Below the pieces are notes generated by a model. That model was not told the origin of the DNA. It did no database searches and worked only from the letters and a program-made list of their open reading frames with translations. From positions 4,171,001 through 4,235,000 of the forward strand of contig JAPFBL010000068.1 in NCBI GenBank assembly GCA_026182355.1: a DNA stretch of 64,000 nucleotides. The letters are read 5' to 3'. Origin of the DNA: Hermatobates lingyangjiaoensis (lineage: Eukaryota; Arthropoda; Insecta; Hemiptera; Hermatobatidae). A program made the position numbers and the translations under genes. How positions within the stretch are numbered: position 1 is the first letter of the stretch; each line of letters begins with the position of its first letter. This document shows, piece by piece, positions 1 through 14,349 of this stretch.

Positions 1-591
1 ACTAATTAAATGTCATGGGACAAAGCATCTCCCTCCCACTGATTCTTAGTGGGAGGGAAATACTTACTTTTAGTGTTGATACGGATTTATTTCTTTTGAA
101 CTGGTCAAAGCAGTACACTCAGAGTGTCTGCTAAAAAAATATCTTCAGTAAAAGCTTGAAATAACACTAATAAAATCCAATATCCTTATTCTACATTTCA
201 TCTAAAATGCAATATTGTTCATTATATTAACATCAATTCATAGCTGAATAAGAGAAAAAGTTTGAAAAAAACATTTGTACTCTCAGATATTTAATCCCGA
301 TTGAGGAGAAATAATAGCTAGTTACTAGCCTCGAATGTAAATCAATTTATATACTTGGCACGAGTAACGCACTCTTGATGGAAAAAAGTATTGGTAAAAA
401 GTGGAAAGTGATGAAGAATCGACATTAATGAGCTTCAGAGATGAAGTATTCTATTCAAGATTTAATAAGGTTTTATTTATTTATTGCGTTATACATTCAT
501 TCAACATCCATTAGTATAGTTACAACAGGATGTTTTATATATGATCTTTGACATATGTGAGTGTTTTCTTAAACATCTGAAATAAAAAAAA
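1..591. other. AT-rich noncoding DNA, no feature seen
   Basis: No coding frame, hairpin, tandem repeat or recognisable element was found here. The stretch ends where the dispersed element beginning TCTGGAGTGG starts. Confidence 0.5.
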
Positions 592-2211
592 TCTGGAGTG
601 GCCTACACTCTACTTTACTATAAGTAACTTAATGTCAAATTTCTTGAGTATATAAAACATAACGTCTCATTTAAGCATAACGTAAACATCTAAATGGGAT
701 ATAATTATTAGCCTTTCATTCCTGAGGTAGTACTGATAGTGATTGAAGGACATATCATTTTATAAGCTTATTTTTGTACATCACAGATAATTTATTATTT
801 GCAAATAATTGCATTAGTATAACTACAGCAGTAATAACATTTTTGAAAAACCAAAGTGAACATTTCTTGAAACGAAATAGTATCCTACAAGAGAACGTGG
901 CTATTGTTCAAATAGCCAGTAGATTTCTTACATCGTTTACTTGACATCCTTCTACATTGAATATTAATGTAAAATTCTCAAACTTGAAACAGTAAAAATA
1001 CTCTTTTTTTCTCTGAAAAACTTCTTAAACAGCGAAGAAAATGTTGTTTTAAGGTGATTTGTTAATTAAAGATATACGATAATTACAGTTATTAATCTCT
1101 AAACGAAAGATTTCAATTTTGAATTATCTTTTACATTTTTGGTTTTTAACAGAATTATTATGCTGGGAATTTTATGGCTTCATAGTATTTAATAAGATCA
1201 TTTGCCTTTCCCTTTGTCAAATAACATATATACGAATTTTTTTTTAATGAGTGTTATCATTTACCTGCACAATATTATTCCTCTTACATCTCTTATAAGT
1301 CAATAATATATTTTCATTTCTCCTTTAGAAACATCAATTTTATCTCAGTGGATTCGCTCAAAAAATTTCTAAGTCAATGTAAACAATGTAAAAAAATACA
1401 AAAAATTCGACAAGTATAGCATGTGATCTCTTAGTTTAGAATAAACAAACAGTTTTTATATCGTTATTGCTCTTTCCCGTAATTGAAACTTCATGAATTT
1501 TTTTTTGTGAATTGCTAATTTTTTGTTCCATGTTTGGTCAAATTTTCATTATTTTTTAACGAGCCGTTTAGCGTCAAAAAATCATTTTCTGAAAACACAA
1601 ATCGTACTGTAACGCCCCTTTAGCGAAAGTAATTTCAAAAAAAAATATTTCAACTCATTTGCCATATAATGTTCTATTTATAGGCATAGTTTCATTTTTG
1701 TCCGTCAAACAGTATGGCTTGTATCGCTCTCACAAGGTTTGAGATTGAATTATAAGTCAAAATTTTTACATTTTATTGAAAAAAAATATTTCCTGTTGAT
1801 TTAAAATTCTGAATATATTTTTCTTTTGTTGCATTTGAATTCTCAAAGATAATGTCAAAATTTCAAAACTCTAGGGTTATCAGTTTAGGAGGAATGAATG
1901 TTTTAAAAAAAACGGTTTTTGGCAAAAAAAGTGACTTTCCCATCATGCATAATTCTTCCCAAACAATAGGGATCTTCGTCTAAATGGGGCCCATTTTTGT
2001 GTAAAATATCAACTTGATCCATCAAAGATTCTGGACCGTAGCGTGGTAACAAGCAATGCTAAGACACTCACCCACCCACCCACCCACACACACACAGACA
2101 TCATCGTAAAAACTTCATAAAACGACTTCTGGGACCTCAAAACATGTAATTCCGTCAAAATCTCGAGATCGAATTTTTTCACGATCACTATACTTTACTT
2201 ATAGTAAAGTA
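592..2211 (+). mobile_element. Helentron-like non-autonomous element, copy 1
   Basis: This 1.6-kb dispersed repeat aligns by eye with a second copy at 56122-58749 over both ends and several internal blocks. Both begin TCTGGAGTGGCCTACACT and both end in a hairpin with 9-bp arms (TACTTTACT / AGTAAAGTA) and a 3-nt loop. A short (CCCA)/(CA) microsatellite lies about 130 bp before the 3' end. The 5' subterminal TTTACTATAAGTAA is the reverse complement of part of the 3' hairpin, so the ends form an asymmetric inverted repeat. An internal microsatellite, a subterminal inverted repeat and a 3' terminal stem-loop are the hallmarks of Helentron-associated (HINE/DINE-1, mollusc pearl-type) elements. No long reading frame is present, so it cannot move by itself. 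A decayed Helitron-type helicase at 41.7 kb is compatible with an autonomous partner in the genome. Family assignment is inference; the repeat itself is certain. Confidence 0.7.
2191..2211 (+). repeat. 3' terminal hairpin of the Helentron-like element
   Basis: The hairpin has 9-bp perfect arms around a 3-nt loop, containing TTTACTTATAGTAAA. The same hairpin closes the copies ending at 56991 and 58749, and diverged versions occur near 6750, 29530 and 38200. Confidence 0.75.
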
Positions 2212-2424
2212 ATAAAAGTATAAACAACAATATGGAAGTCAAAAGTGTACGAGATCATGCTTGTATCTATTTCACAACTTCTGACTCTGTGGTATTTATA
2301 TACTAAAAATGAAATATTATAACCATATTCAAATCTTATAGGAAACAGTAGTACTTATCTCAATATTTATTTAACTTTTTTTGTTATAAGCCACAAAGTA
2401 GACACACAAAGCACATACACTAGT

Positions 2425-2705
2425 AGTAGTATTAGGCAACCCTTTAGGTTGTAGTGGGTCCCCTACAAGGGAACACACGCAAGCCGAACAATGGGACCTT
2501 CGTGATTCCACATTGAGAGTCCTAAACTTTGCCTAACTCAAGTGTATTTAGAGTAGGGATTTTTAACGAGTACCTGACAACATACAGGGTCGGGACCGAT
2601 GGCTTAACGTCCTCTCCGAGGAAAGACGTGCTCAGATTTATTCACCTCCCACGTGAATAAATCGAGAGCCAGGTGTGTATCTTACTCTAAAGCTAACCAG
2701 CCGAA
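2425..2705 (+). repeat. SINE-like dispersed repeat, copy A
   Basis: This segment is relatively G+C-rich and shares a conserved core (for example GGGACCGATGGCTTAACGTC and AATAAATCGAGAGCCAGGTG) with copies at about 33483-33610 (minus), 57303-57440 and 63712-64000. In the last copy the segment after GAGCCAGGTG reads, on the minus strand, as a tRNA-like B box (GGTTCAATCCC), which suggests a tRNA-derived SINE oriented on the minus strand. Copy A has lost a clear B box. No coding capacity is seen. Confidence 0.5.
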
Positions 2706-2719
2706 CCCTAACAACCACC

Positions 2720-5700
2720 AGATACAAAAATATACATACATACTCTCCAGGCACATATAAATGCAAACGCCACACAAAATCAAAAGTTACTAAGAAATTG
2801 TTGATTAAGAAACGGCAAAATATGAAAAGATGAAAATAAGTTAGACAGCCAAATTACATTTTCTTGTAATTATTGTACTCACCAAATGTAATGTGAATAG
2901 AGGACAAACTCATTAGATTAACAAAACACACTAGCGATTGATTCTACTTATTCTCATTCATTATTCTATACCAACACCTAGACTATCAGTATACTAATAA
3001 ATGCAAAACTAAATTGAAATAAGTGGGAACAATATATATTTTTAAAAACATATTTTCTACTGAATGATATTTCATTGTGAATTGTTTTAGTAATGTGATT
3101 TTAGCCAACTCCTACGGCTTTGCAAATGTAAATAAATTTGTGACTAGGATATAGTCAAAATTTCCGAATTTAGCCAGGTTTTCTTGATAGTCAATTTCAT
3201 TTTAATGGGATTTTTATTTACAAAAGAAAAAAACACGTAAATGATTGTTCTTGAAGCAAAGAAAAAGCACTACTTGCTTCAAATTTTATTAAATGATAAT
3301 AAACAATGATTGATACCAAATTAAATATTAAATATTTTCACACCTTAATGGTTCTGAAATCATTTACAAAACGTTCTGTATCTTTTAATGGTTAATTGAC
3401 AATGGCTGACATTTCTTATTTTTTCACCCTTTAGCAATCTATAAAACTTGATAAATAACACTTGATAAATATTATCATGAACCTTTATCATGCATACATT
3501 ATTAGTGTAAAATAATATACTAATAATTTCAAGGGATAAGAGATTACGAGAATTTTAAAAATTTTAATTACACATTACGAGAATTTTCGGCTCTTAGTTT
3601 CCAAATTTTAATATATGGATGATGAACAAAAATTTGGTACCCAATCATTATAACAAATTAAATATTTAATAAAGACAGTTTTTGTTACTATTCCTCCTGC
3701 ACTACTTGAGTAGGTCTCCTTACTTCAAATCTGGCTAATAATATTCTTTACTGATGACTAGAATGAAAAGAAGCTACATTTTTTACCTCAACAGCGCTGG
3801 CAACAAAAATTTGCGAATGTGGGCATTGGAAACAAAGAAATGACTTTATTACTGGTTTTATTCTATAAGAGACATTCGTTCTGGAGGTATTGTTATATGA
3901 AGCAAACTGTAATAGTTAGCGTATGTTATTGCTTTCAAAGAGACGGTAAGTTTTTAGCTGTTTTTAACAGTTACTGAAATAGATGCTCCCTTCCCTTTCC
4001 ATCGTTACAATTATTTTATTAATCATTAACTAAATTATTAGAAGAATAAAATAGATTTTAAATCTTAATCCCATTGCTGTTTACTGAATGCGTATCTGGC
4101 CAAGGTTAGTTTGGTTAAGCTCTGGATAATGTTATTTGAAAGAGCCAATCCTGTTTGGAAAGGCCCTAAGTAAACAGGCAACTTCAGAATGTAGAGCACT
4201 TAATTTATGGGAAATCTTAATTTATGTTAAAACTTTTCCTTTTCATTCATCAATATGAATAAAATTTATAAAACCATACACAGTCGTTGTTTATTGTCTA
4301 ATAAACTCAAGAGTGTTGTAAAACTGTAGAATTTAAAGATAATAATCTATTTAATGCTGATATTTTAATGAAAAATGTTTATCTTTTTTGTTTCTCTGGA
4401 ATATATGGAAAATTTGAAAGGCGGTAGTAAATGAGGTTTGGTATCCGTACGTGGGTAAATTGTAGTATGAAGAAAAAGAAATAATGTATTGGTTCAAGAT
4501 TAGTTTTGTTTTGTTTGGATAGATATTGGCGTGAGCTGGGAGGACCAGCAACACATTGTTTTAGAAGAATTGCTTCTAACGATGAAAGGTGGAACGAGAA
4601 TCAATGCCTCTCCCTATCTGTTTTGTGTCCATACATACTATATATACAGTACATTATCAATATTTCATTACTTCAACAAAACCATTTATTTTTCAATGTA
4701 AATGTTTGCAAACATTAGCCCTTAATTAATCATTCAAGCTACCTGCCACGTTTGCTTTTGATCGAAAATAATATCCAGTGAGGCAGAATTTCTTTAGCAT
4801 TGTGCTTCTTAACTGTGTTTTCATTAATATTTGGGTAATTATTCTTTTAAGTTGGCAAATAGTACAGCCAATTTTTATCTAAATGTAATTAATTTAAATT
4901 AATTTTAGTCGAATTATAATTAAAATTAAGTATAGAATAATCAATTAGAAAAAATGATAACTAATAATTGAATTCATAGCTCAAGAAATGTTATTATTTT
5001 GGAAAGAGAAAACAATAGTTTTTAGGGATACATATAACACATTGCAATAATAATTTGATGTAATTAATATAGTTTTTAAAGGGATTTTTAATAATAGAAT
5101 CCAAGTAAACCAGGCATTCTGTTAGAAAAAGTTACATCCTAGAAGTAAATTTTAATGTTTCAGCACATTAGTCAAAATAATAATTATAGTTTGATGTAAA
5201 TTAATGGCAGATATGTTGTAATGACGTAACTTTCGTTATTAAATGTTTTAACAGACTTTTGAATCTACTGCTGTTCTTTGTATAGGAGCAAATCAATAAG
5301 TAGCTGTATTTTTTTCCTAAATAGCCGACTTAAACTGTGACCTAAGGCAGTGCTCATGTAAGCCATTGCAACGATATGATTCTGTATCGGTGGCTCAATT
5401 GAACATTGTGATTTATCAGAAAAGATGTGAATAACATTATTCATAATATAAACATATCTTCTATTGGATCAAGAAAGTTTATTCATGTGTTTTGATTTTT
5501 CTACATTTTTACTTCATTTTAAAACTAAAGTATTCTTAAGTACTCTCCCAAGTAATGTTAGTGCAAGAAAAAAGTATACTATAAACCTTATAGGAAGTGG
5601 GTGGGCAGACTCAGTCTGAACTAGTTTAACGGGGTATTCGAAACTGATTCTCAATGCTTTAATTGCTTATTAGGTTCTCAAAAAAAAACTTGTAAAGATA

Positions 5701-6200
5701 AAATATTTTCAAAAATATTATTTAACAAAATATTCACCTTTGTATGAAATGATGCTTTATTATCACTTAAAAATAAAGGATATGTGAAACACACAATTAA
5801 ATATGACAGACAACTAGACATGTTGAGGGCACAACTTGCAGATTGATTGCAACATTCTCGCTCGACACAATTCTTACCGTGGAAAGCGTCATAAAATATC
5901 TGGCCGATTGGTATTTGCCTCTATAGTTTTAAATATTTTACTATTCTACATATGATATCAAATCATTAAAATATTATTCTTCAAAATCTTTGTATTGAAC
6001 CAAACAACAAGAATACTGTTTGAATGAGAAGTAATTCTAAATGAATGGAAACAAACCTGGCAATTACACAAAAAAATTATTCCAACTGTAGTTTTCATTG
6101 TTATAGGTGTATAACAACATAGGTGTTATTGGAGTTACAGTAATCAGAATTTTTAATTCTTTTCATCAAATATTAATTTTTTATATGATATTGCTAAAAA
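2720..6200. other. AT-rich noncoding DNA, nothing recognised
   Basis: Open frames here are short, AT-biased and without domain-like composition. No hairpin-forming or tandem structure of note was seen. Confidence 0.5.
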
Positions 6201-6206
6201 AGTTTG

Positions 6207-6226
6207 TATATATATATATATATATA
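6207..6226. repeat. (TA)n microsatellite
   Basis: A short run of TA dinucleotides in AT-rich DNA, with no inverted repeat next to it, unlike many other (TA)n tracts in this window. Confidence 0.8.
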
Positions 6227-6439
6227 GTAAGTGGTTTATCGTTAATAAAATATTTTCTGAGATCATTAAATGTTCTATAATACCCATTTAAGTCTATTTA
6301 TTTTAAAAAAAAAATATGTTGGTTATTCTCCAAAAATAGACTAAATCTTCATTTAACTGGTCTGCTAAACGGTGTGAGCTCTATCAAGCCAGAATAATCT
6401 ACAATCAATCATTAGTCCAAATTTCTTCTAAAATCACAT

Positions 6440-6755
6440 TCTGGCCAAAAAAGTAACTTTTCCACCATGAAGTATTACCCAAGTACAATAAAGCATACCT
6501 ACACTACAGGCCATTTTTTTTGTGTTAAAGATTTTGATCATGCTTTATTGTGAGCTGTTGCGTGCCTAGAAAGTTTTTTGTACACACCCAGCCAACCATT
6601 CATCCACCTACATACAGAAAGACATTATCAAGAAAAAATCATCAAAAAAGAACTGTGAAGGCCTTCACATATCAAACATGTAAATACGTTTAAATTTTAA
6701 GATCTATTTTTTGATTATTATTATACTTGACTCACAGTAAAGTAAAAATTCGTAT
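6440..6755 (+). mobile_element. Helentron-like element, diverged 3' fragment
   Basis: The order of blocks matches the last 300 bp of copy 1 (about 1915-2211): a segment ending AAGTAACTTTTCCACCATGA, then a GTACACACCCAGCCAACCA-type CA/CCA-rich stretch, then ACATGTAAATACG and a decayed terminal hairpin ending CAGTAAAGTA. Similarity is partial, as expected for an old copy. Confidence 0.5.
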
Positions 6756-6759
6756 ATGT

Positions 6760-9700
6760 TAAATGCAAATCCTTGTCTCTATCCATTCATGCCCTGTATC
6801 TTACTACATTAATATCGGTTCACTAACGTCGTTTGATATTCAACAGAGACAACAACCAAACATATTACTGCATATTTTGATATGACGCATTATTAACCTA
6901 GGTGAAGGTGAATAAACAACATTGGTTCATTAACGAAGAAAATCACTTATTTACCTTCAAATATGAAGTTCCTTAAGTTAAACAGTGTGACCTTCGCAAG
7001 ATAATCAATACAATTTTCAAATTACTGCATCTTTGAAGTTTATTGGTTTTACTCTTAATAACTGACTTAATGCCAATGCATGGATCATGTTGATTGATCT
7101 AAAGAAAAATTAATAAATGGCCTTTCTTTAACTATCCAGAGTAGTGTCATTCATTAAAAAAACTATAGATAGATAATAGTTGCAGTTGTTGAACACAATA
7201 TTGTTATACCTGGAAGAAGTGGAAAGTTTTGAACGTTTATTATAGCTTCTAAAGCAGTCGTCTGCATAAGTTGTATTTACTTCTAACAGGAATATTTACA
7301 CTTCAAGAATTTCATGAAATGTATAAGGTAGTAAGGTTTATAAAATGACTGTTAGTTATGTCACTTAATTATCAATTCTGGTGCAGTCTAACTTAATAAG
7401 GCTTGATGAAGGCTTGTTAATAAGGCGGTCCAACGATACAGTCTGAAACAGTGAAACAGATAAATGTGTCAGTTATTCAGACTAGAGAAATCTAAGAAAA
7501 ACTTTCTTTATAAAAGTTTTCTTATCGAAAACACTCCAGCATGTGTTTTATTTAATATCAAATCAAGAATAGAAAATGAAAAAAGCAGGATATATATTCA
7601 CCCTGGAAAAGTTATTACTTTTTAAAATCAAAATCAAAAGACTTTCTTTTGAAGGAAAATTGTTTAAAACACAACTGAAGAGCTAAAAATGGCTACAAAA
7701 GTCTAGCCACTGATCATTTTACAAATCGTTTGTGGGCTAAAAACTCTTGCTGTAGATTAGTACTCAGCCAGATATATATTAATGGCACCACTTTCAAATA
7801 CATCCCATTATATGCTTCGTACGAATCAAATGATTAATGCAACCATCCTTATACAAATAAATAATAACAATATATTTCTTATACAATTATTAATTCATTA
7901 GTTAATAATAATGACAATTTAGTAATTATTAATAACATTGCATTAAATAATAAAAAAATTTACTGATCGCATTAAAATTTAAATATTCAATATAATATAA
8001 TGTTTCTTTTATTATTTGCTTTAAGGAATATAACTCATTATCCTTTATTTTATTAATTTTGATTAAAATTGTTTTTACATTTTGAAAACCGTCACTATTA
8101 ACAAATATAATTTGTGTTTCACTATTCTTTGGCTGAAAACTTATGATCGATTTAATTTGTGATTTAAGCATGATTGAATTACAATATAGTGGATGAAATA
8201 AATTCATAAGTTATCAAGTCCACATAAAATATATGGTTCTCTAGGAAAATCGTTATACCAGTTATATTAGAACACTGCGTTTTGCATTTGTTTTTTCACA
8301 ACTAGTTGTCAGTTGAAATAATAGATACAATAATATAAGACCTTTGAGACAAAGCCTATCACTGTGCAGTTTTAAGGAATTAACCAATTTCAAATAATTT
8401 TGCTTTAACGTAATTTTAATTGATTTAAAGCATGTCTTTATTAGTTATTTAAACACTTTTAAACATTATTATGCATAACTATTAAGCATAATACTGTATG
8501 CATAATTAACTTTCACAACTACTCAAATAAAATACATATGAGAACACTGAGTTACGAGTCGTCAAAATGATCAAGACACAAGACAAGTTGCTACAAATCA
8601 TAACTAAGATTGGTTTGATTCTCTGGAGATTGCTCTAGCTGGATAAATTATTCCCCAGCTGTGAATATCAGTGGAATAACTCCTTTAGTTTGATAAAGTG
8701 ATATTGTCTGTAAAGGAAGCTTTTTTTTTTATGCACGAATGGTTACAGGTATTTAACCTAATGCTAATACGAAACTGAATTTGATCTAAATCAATTTTGA
8801 TCTTCCATGTTTGAGGTACCCTAAGTATATGTTTAGTTTTTATTAAAGATGATTGTTGTCAATGAATAAACCATTTATTCATGGTTGAGTTATTGATTGG
8901 GAACATCGATATATATCCGAAAGTTTGTTGAAACGCTACAACACACTGTTTCATGGATCAAGTTTATATTTTACACAGAAATGAACGCTATAATTTAGAC
9001 TTGCTAAATTGTTTTTACCCAATATTTATCATATAAAATATGTAAAAGTCATCAACATTTCGTAATTTTTTTTGGCAAAAATATTAGTTTAGCGAAAATT
9101 TTTTTCCTAAAAAACTAACTCCTGACAATAATTATAAATTTTGAAAAAAATAATTATGAAAACTTCAATTTTTGATAATAACCTATAGTTTTGCAGTAAC
9201 ATTTAAGAATGTTCTACATGTATTTACTATTTTTTTTTTTAGAGCATGGATTCGTTTACATATGTAAATTCAGTTGGAATGAGTTTTTTTAACTAAGGCG
9301 CGGTTGTGGTCTCCACCGTCTATTTGCTCTCTATTTTATCCATTCTTCAATCCTTTCAATCAATTCCAAACTGTTCACTGCCTCATTTCTTTCTATGAAA
9401 TCCTAGTTTCCAGGTACCCCACTTAAGGCAACACTTATCACTACTGGTTTTTTTCATGATTAGTTTTTGTTGCCTCAGCATACTAGACTGGATTCAATTT
9501 TTGAAATCAAGAATCTTTCTAACTAGGTGATCATGACTTCAATAACCCCTGAAGTCATTTTGTAATGACTTCAATGCCCCCCTGTAAAATCTATACTTCC
9601 ACTAAATATTCTTTGTGTTAGACTTGTATTAACACATTTTGAAGTTTCTAGATGAAGAGATCTATATATTCCAGTTGATTTAATAAATATCAAAAGTTCT

Positions 9701-10560
9701 TTCTAAGAAGTTCAGAGTAATCCTGTTAACCGTCAATTTTTTTTTATCCAAATTTTTAGATCTGATTCAGTTGTACTATGCCGTCCCTTAGAAAGATTCT
9801 TATTTAATTAAAAACTTCTCATGATACTATAGATAGTATTTCTGCCATTTTTCATGACATATTTCTGATCTAATATCGTTAGCTTATGAAATATTCGTAG
9901 TATGACAATATTTAATAAAAAATTGTAATTTTATAGAATCACAAGAAAAATGCCTTAGAAATAGTAGGTAGTCCTATTGCAATAATAGATAGAACAGTAC
10001 CATTCCAGTGTTCAATTATTGCGAAAAGTAAAGGAGTTCTCATAGAAACACATATATATCAGAATAAATGCTTCATATGTTGAGGGCTACAACTAGATTT
10101 TGTTGAAAATCTGGCTTTCAAAACATCCTTCATCCTGGAGAGCACCTAAAAATGTATGGTTGCTTGGAATTTGCTTTATTTAAATAGTTTATTTTATATT
10201 AAACATTAAAAAAGAATTATGTTTAATCATTTAACTTTTGCATTTTATACTACCTGTATATTAAAATGCTTCAAATGATTGAATATGTTATTAGAATTAG
10301 TTAGAAAATATGAATTCATATAAAATTGCAATACTATATTAAATGTACCGTTGCTCCTATGTGCTTTTCCTTCCTGGAAAGAACATTTTTCTGTGGGAGA
10401 TGAAAGTCCCATAAGTAATATGAACGGAATAATAATAGTTCTGTTTATATACCCTCATATACATTGCTAGTCATAAAATATTCTACAGTGATATCAAAGT
10501 GTCAAAGGTATCAAATAATTACCTTGATTGCTAGCTTCCTGATCCAATCCTGTTTAGTAT
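6760..10560. other. AT-rich noncoding DNA, nothing recognised
   Basis: No supported gene or repeat unit. A reading frame on the minus strand at 7929-8207 is rich in I, N, K and Y, as expected from random AT-rich DNA, and is not called. Confidence 0.45.
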
Positions 10561-10584
10561 ATTGAAGGGTCAAAAATTAACAGT

Positions 10585-10761
10585 ATGGTTAGTAAAAATA
10601 AGTTTACTCCAGGAGGTAACCTGGATACAAAGAAATACAGGGAAATGAGGCAGTGGACCGATAATAAATGGTTTGAAGCCAAAAAAAATCTTCTGCGCCC
10701 TGGAGGATTTTTTGCTCAACACACCTTAGCTTTTGTAACGACACCGTCGAAGAATGGATGA
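10585..10761 (+). CDS. Unrecognised 58-codon frame with protein-like composition
   Basis: The frame starts ATGGTTAGTAAA and ends TGA. Its translation (starting MVSKNKFTPGGNLDTKKYRE) is balanced in composition and contains a GGFFAQHT segment, unlike the I/N/K/Y-rich translations of the surrounding DNA. Local G+C is slightly raised. I do not recognise a family. It could be an exon fragment, a piece of a mobile-element protein, or chance. No splice sites were established, and the neighbouring frames on either side hold nothing recognised. Confidence 0.2.
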   Translation: MVSKNKFTPGGNLDTKKYREMRQWTDNKWFEAKKNLLRPGGFFAQHTLAFVTTPSKNG

Positions 10762-10764
10762 AAA

Positions 10765-13700
10765 GGAAAGCAGATAAAAGGTAGAAAAAAAAGGTTTACT
10801 TCAGTCTGAAAGCTCATATCAACTAACTTTCCCTTTGTAATATTATAATATACTATTAGAGGAACCATTTAAAAATATATGAAGTACATCTATCCAGAAT
10901 TTGTATTCTGAACTACTACTTATGAAAGCTATAGTTAACATGATGATAGGAAACCTTTGATCACATACTAACTGAGTGAGACGAACTCGCCTTTATGAGG
11001 AGAAAGATTGATGGCAATCTTACCTAATACCAATAGAAGGTAGAGGTGCTTCTTTATGAGCCATGAAGTTTATTAAACAATCTCAAACTAAAGTTGATTT
11101 TAGAAACAAGAAAATGAAACACAGTAGTAATCGCATCTGTTCGCACGAGTACAATGAGGTTTAGTTTCTCAGTTTAATAATAATAATATCAAATATATCT
11201 AAATTAATGATATAATCTGTATTACCTAAAACTAAGCTGTACACTGTATTCCAGATTAGCTTTCGAATTTATTATCTCTCATTTATCTTCAAATTAATTT
11301 TTGTTTAGTCCTATATTTGATTAATTTAACTCTGAACGTTTAATCGAGATTTAAAGATGTGTAAGGTGATAAAGAAAATGAAAAAAATAATGAAATAAAG
11401 ATTTCATAAACTGTTATTTAGATAAAATTGTTTTGTCAGCTAAGATTACATTTATTTAAGTCTTTAGAGATTACCTGCTATGATAATACCTAATAAAATG
11501 GTTATATTGAAATAAATAAACTCATTTTACTGATCAAATATGATTTGGATAGTAATTACCATAGGATCTGATATTACTTCCACTCTCTACGTTATAGCTT
11601 CAGTAAATCAAAACCAAAAGTCAATTAGTTGTCTACAACTTCGTTATTATATTTACTTATAGTAAACAAGAGTGCATACCAATTTAGTTTGTATTTGAAA
11701 TGTAGCCTTGGTTCTAATTCTAAGGTGCGGTATAAATCTACGGTCGATAAGCCGCATCAGTCACCTCTCTAATCTGTTATCTCCCCTCAATGCTTCATCT
11801 TTTGCCACGACTCTCCAAGGAAACAAAATCCAAAAATATAATTCCACGTCAGATCTTGTGTATAAATTATTACTCCCGTCAGTCTACTCCTCTAATCTCA
11901 CCTTACTCAACCAGCCAAGTTTAATTGAGTGAACATTCTAAATTTTACTAATTTATTCTGTCATCTAAAAATATTTATTAAAATTTATTTATTTATAAAT
12001 AATGCATTTTTAAAATTAATTAAAATAAAATACATAAACAAAATAAATTTTTTTTTAAATTATTTTATTACAAAAACATTTTTGGTAATACTATGTGTCA
12101 TATGTCCAAAAACTTCCGTACTCAAAAACTTTTTTCTTTTAAATTACCTCTCTGACCAGTTTTTTTTGTTATTATAGATCAATTTAAAAGTAACTAGATA
12201 CTGCCAATTGCTATTATAGTGGAAATTTCCTGAGAAAGGAGTTGTTTCTGAAGGATATTTTAAAGAATACACTTACACTGCTCGGAAGGTCAATATGATC
12301 AAGTAACAAACAACATATTTATGATTAAATGATAAGCGTGTGGCGGACACATCATTAAATGATATGGCAGATCTTTCAAATAATGAACTACGAATTACTG
12401 TAGACGATTGATTTTTATTTCATGTTTATTGTATACGTATTATATATACACGAAAAAGAGTAATAAACGAGTAAAGAAATTCAGTGACTATCAGAAATTT
12501 TCGGAAAATCCATCTACAGAAGAAAATAGGAGGGGAGGAGACAGCACGCAGGTGAAGCAACGGCAGATAACTACCCAGATAACGATAACCTCAGCGTTCA
12601 CATCTCTTTGCGCCTTTTAGATAAGCGGTTAACCCTCCTGAACATGAAATCCCTGTAACCCAAATTACTGAAGCGCTCTTTATAAAAAAAAATTACAGGA
12701 AAATATAAATATTAGTGTAGAAAACAGTTACCAAATTTTAACATTACTCTAATCTAATCAAACTCGAGAAAACCTTTTCAATTAATCCCTCAAACCACTT
12801 AACCCTCTTACATACCTCCGTTAAGAACTAACATCTTTTCCGTTTTATACCCTCAATCACCTCTAAAATTATTTCTATAGTTCATTGTTTTGAAAGCGAA
12901 ATTATTTATGTCTTGATAATAACTACTCAACTCTCGAAAGATGTCGAATATTGGAAATATATTACAATTCTGTTAAATATATTATAACAAAAGTGTTATT
13001 AAGGAAGATTGGAAAGCTAATGCTATGTCTCAGCCAAGTATGATTATATTTTTAATAATTTATGTATTCAAGGAAATCTTTTACAAATTTAGATATACAA
13101 AAATTGTAAAATTTTATAATTCTATTATGAATTTTGAAACCATAAGTACTTGTTCTGTAATTTGCTTATTTGTGCTTATAATAACTCCTGAACTACTTGA
13201 GCTTTTGAACTCATGAGAAGGTGATTTATCCTCATATGATGAATAAGGTTCATTAATGGTCAAATCAAGTTGTTTATGATCAAAACTTCAGATGAAGTTG
13301 TCAACAAAACAGATGAAATGTTTTTCATAAAATTGAATATCTAATACAGTAGGAGACTGTAAAATTGGTTGACTTCAAAGGAGATATTACTTCTGAAAAA
13401 AGAATTAAGTTTACAGATCATCATTAGTAAGTTTGAATTGTAAATCATTAAAATGCCCCTTGAATATGAATATTACAAGCTTAATCTACTATTTATACTT
13501 CAACCTCATTATAATGGCATTAATTGACCTGACCTACTCATAACGCCTCTAAAAGCATTTAATAAAATATTTCTAAAACAACTTGAAAATAATTTTGATA
13601 TATCTAATTTACAGATCAATGCAATATAGATGGTTTACTAGAGGTAGAAAATTGTTTAGAAAAAACAAAATTTTACACTTATAGAAATAAATGGATGTAT

Positions 13701-14250
13701 TTTACGCTTACATCAAAAAAATCGTTTCATTGACCATCTGGTAGAATAGAAGTAAAATAATTTCAATGTTATGAGTTTTGGTATGGCTGAGATTGAAATC
13801 CGAAAGATAATTAGTTTAGTTTTATTTAAAGGATTGAGATAAGTAGGTATAAAAGAATGAATTAGAACCACAACAAAAATACCCCACTCAATCATGATAT
13901 TGCAGCTTTTCTTTGTGAGATGTTTCATTTCAATTTTAATGACAGAGTACTTCAACCATTTGCTTTTTTTTTTTTAATAAACTAATCCATTAATCATAAC
14001 TTGTTTGGTGATATATTGAATACATATATATAAACCATTTTGGATGATGAATTCGCCATGTAATAGAATAAGGCTAAAATGAATCAGATTTGATCAGGCA
14101 ACCAGGCTTAAATCAATATCTCAATTCTGACGTATCGATTTTATTTATAATTATTCATAATCCTACAGAATATAGACAAATATGGGTTTATTAAGAAAGT
14201 TAACTAACCATCATATTCAAAATCTGCAAACAAAATTTCTGATGTTTAAA
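10765..14250. other. AT-rich noncoding DNA
   Basis: No supported gene. A mildly G+C-richer patch at about 12490-12650 encodes a hydrophilic stretch in one frame but shows no domain, and 11645-11670 has a TTTACTTATAGTAAAC hairpin resembling the Helentron-like terminus without the rest of the element. Confidence 0.4.
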
Positions 14251-14256
14251 AAAATT

Positions 14257-14345
14257 TCTGGAGTGGACCACACTCAACTAAAAATAGTTACTATACAAAT
14301 ACTAACTAATACAGATACTAAGTTTACTGTTAGTAAACACAATAT
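14257..14345 (+). mobile_element. Helentron-like element, 5' end fragment
   Basis: It begins TCTGGAGTGGACCACACTC, matching the 5' terminus of copies 1 and 2 (TCTGGAGTGGCCTACACT). Homology fades after about 90 bp. A TTTACTGTTAGTAAAC hairpin lies near 14322-14337. Confidence 0.5.
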
Positions 14346-14349
14346 CAAA

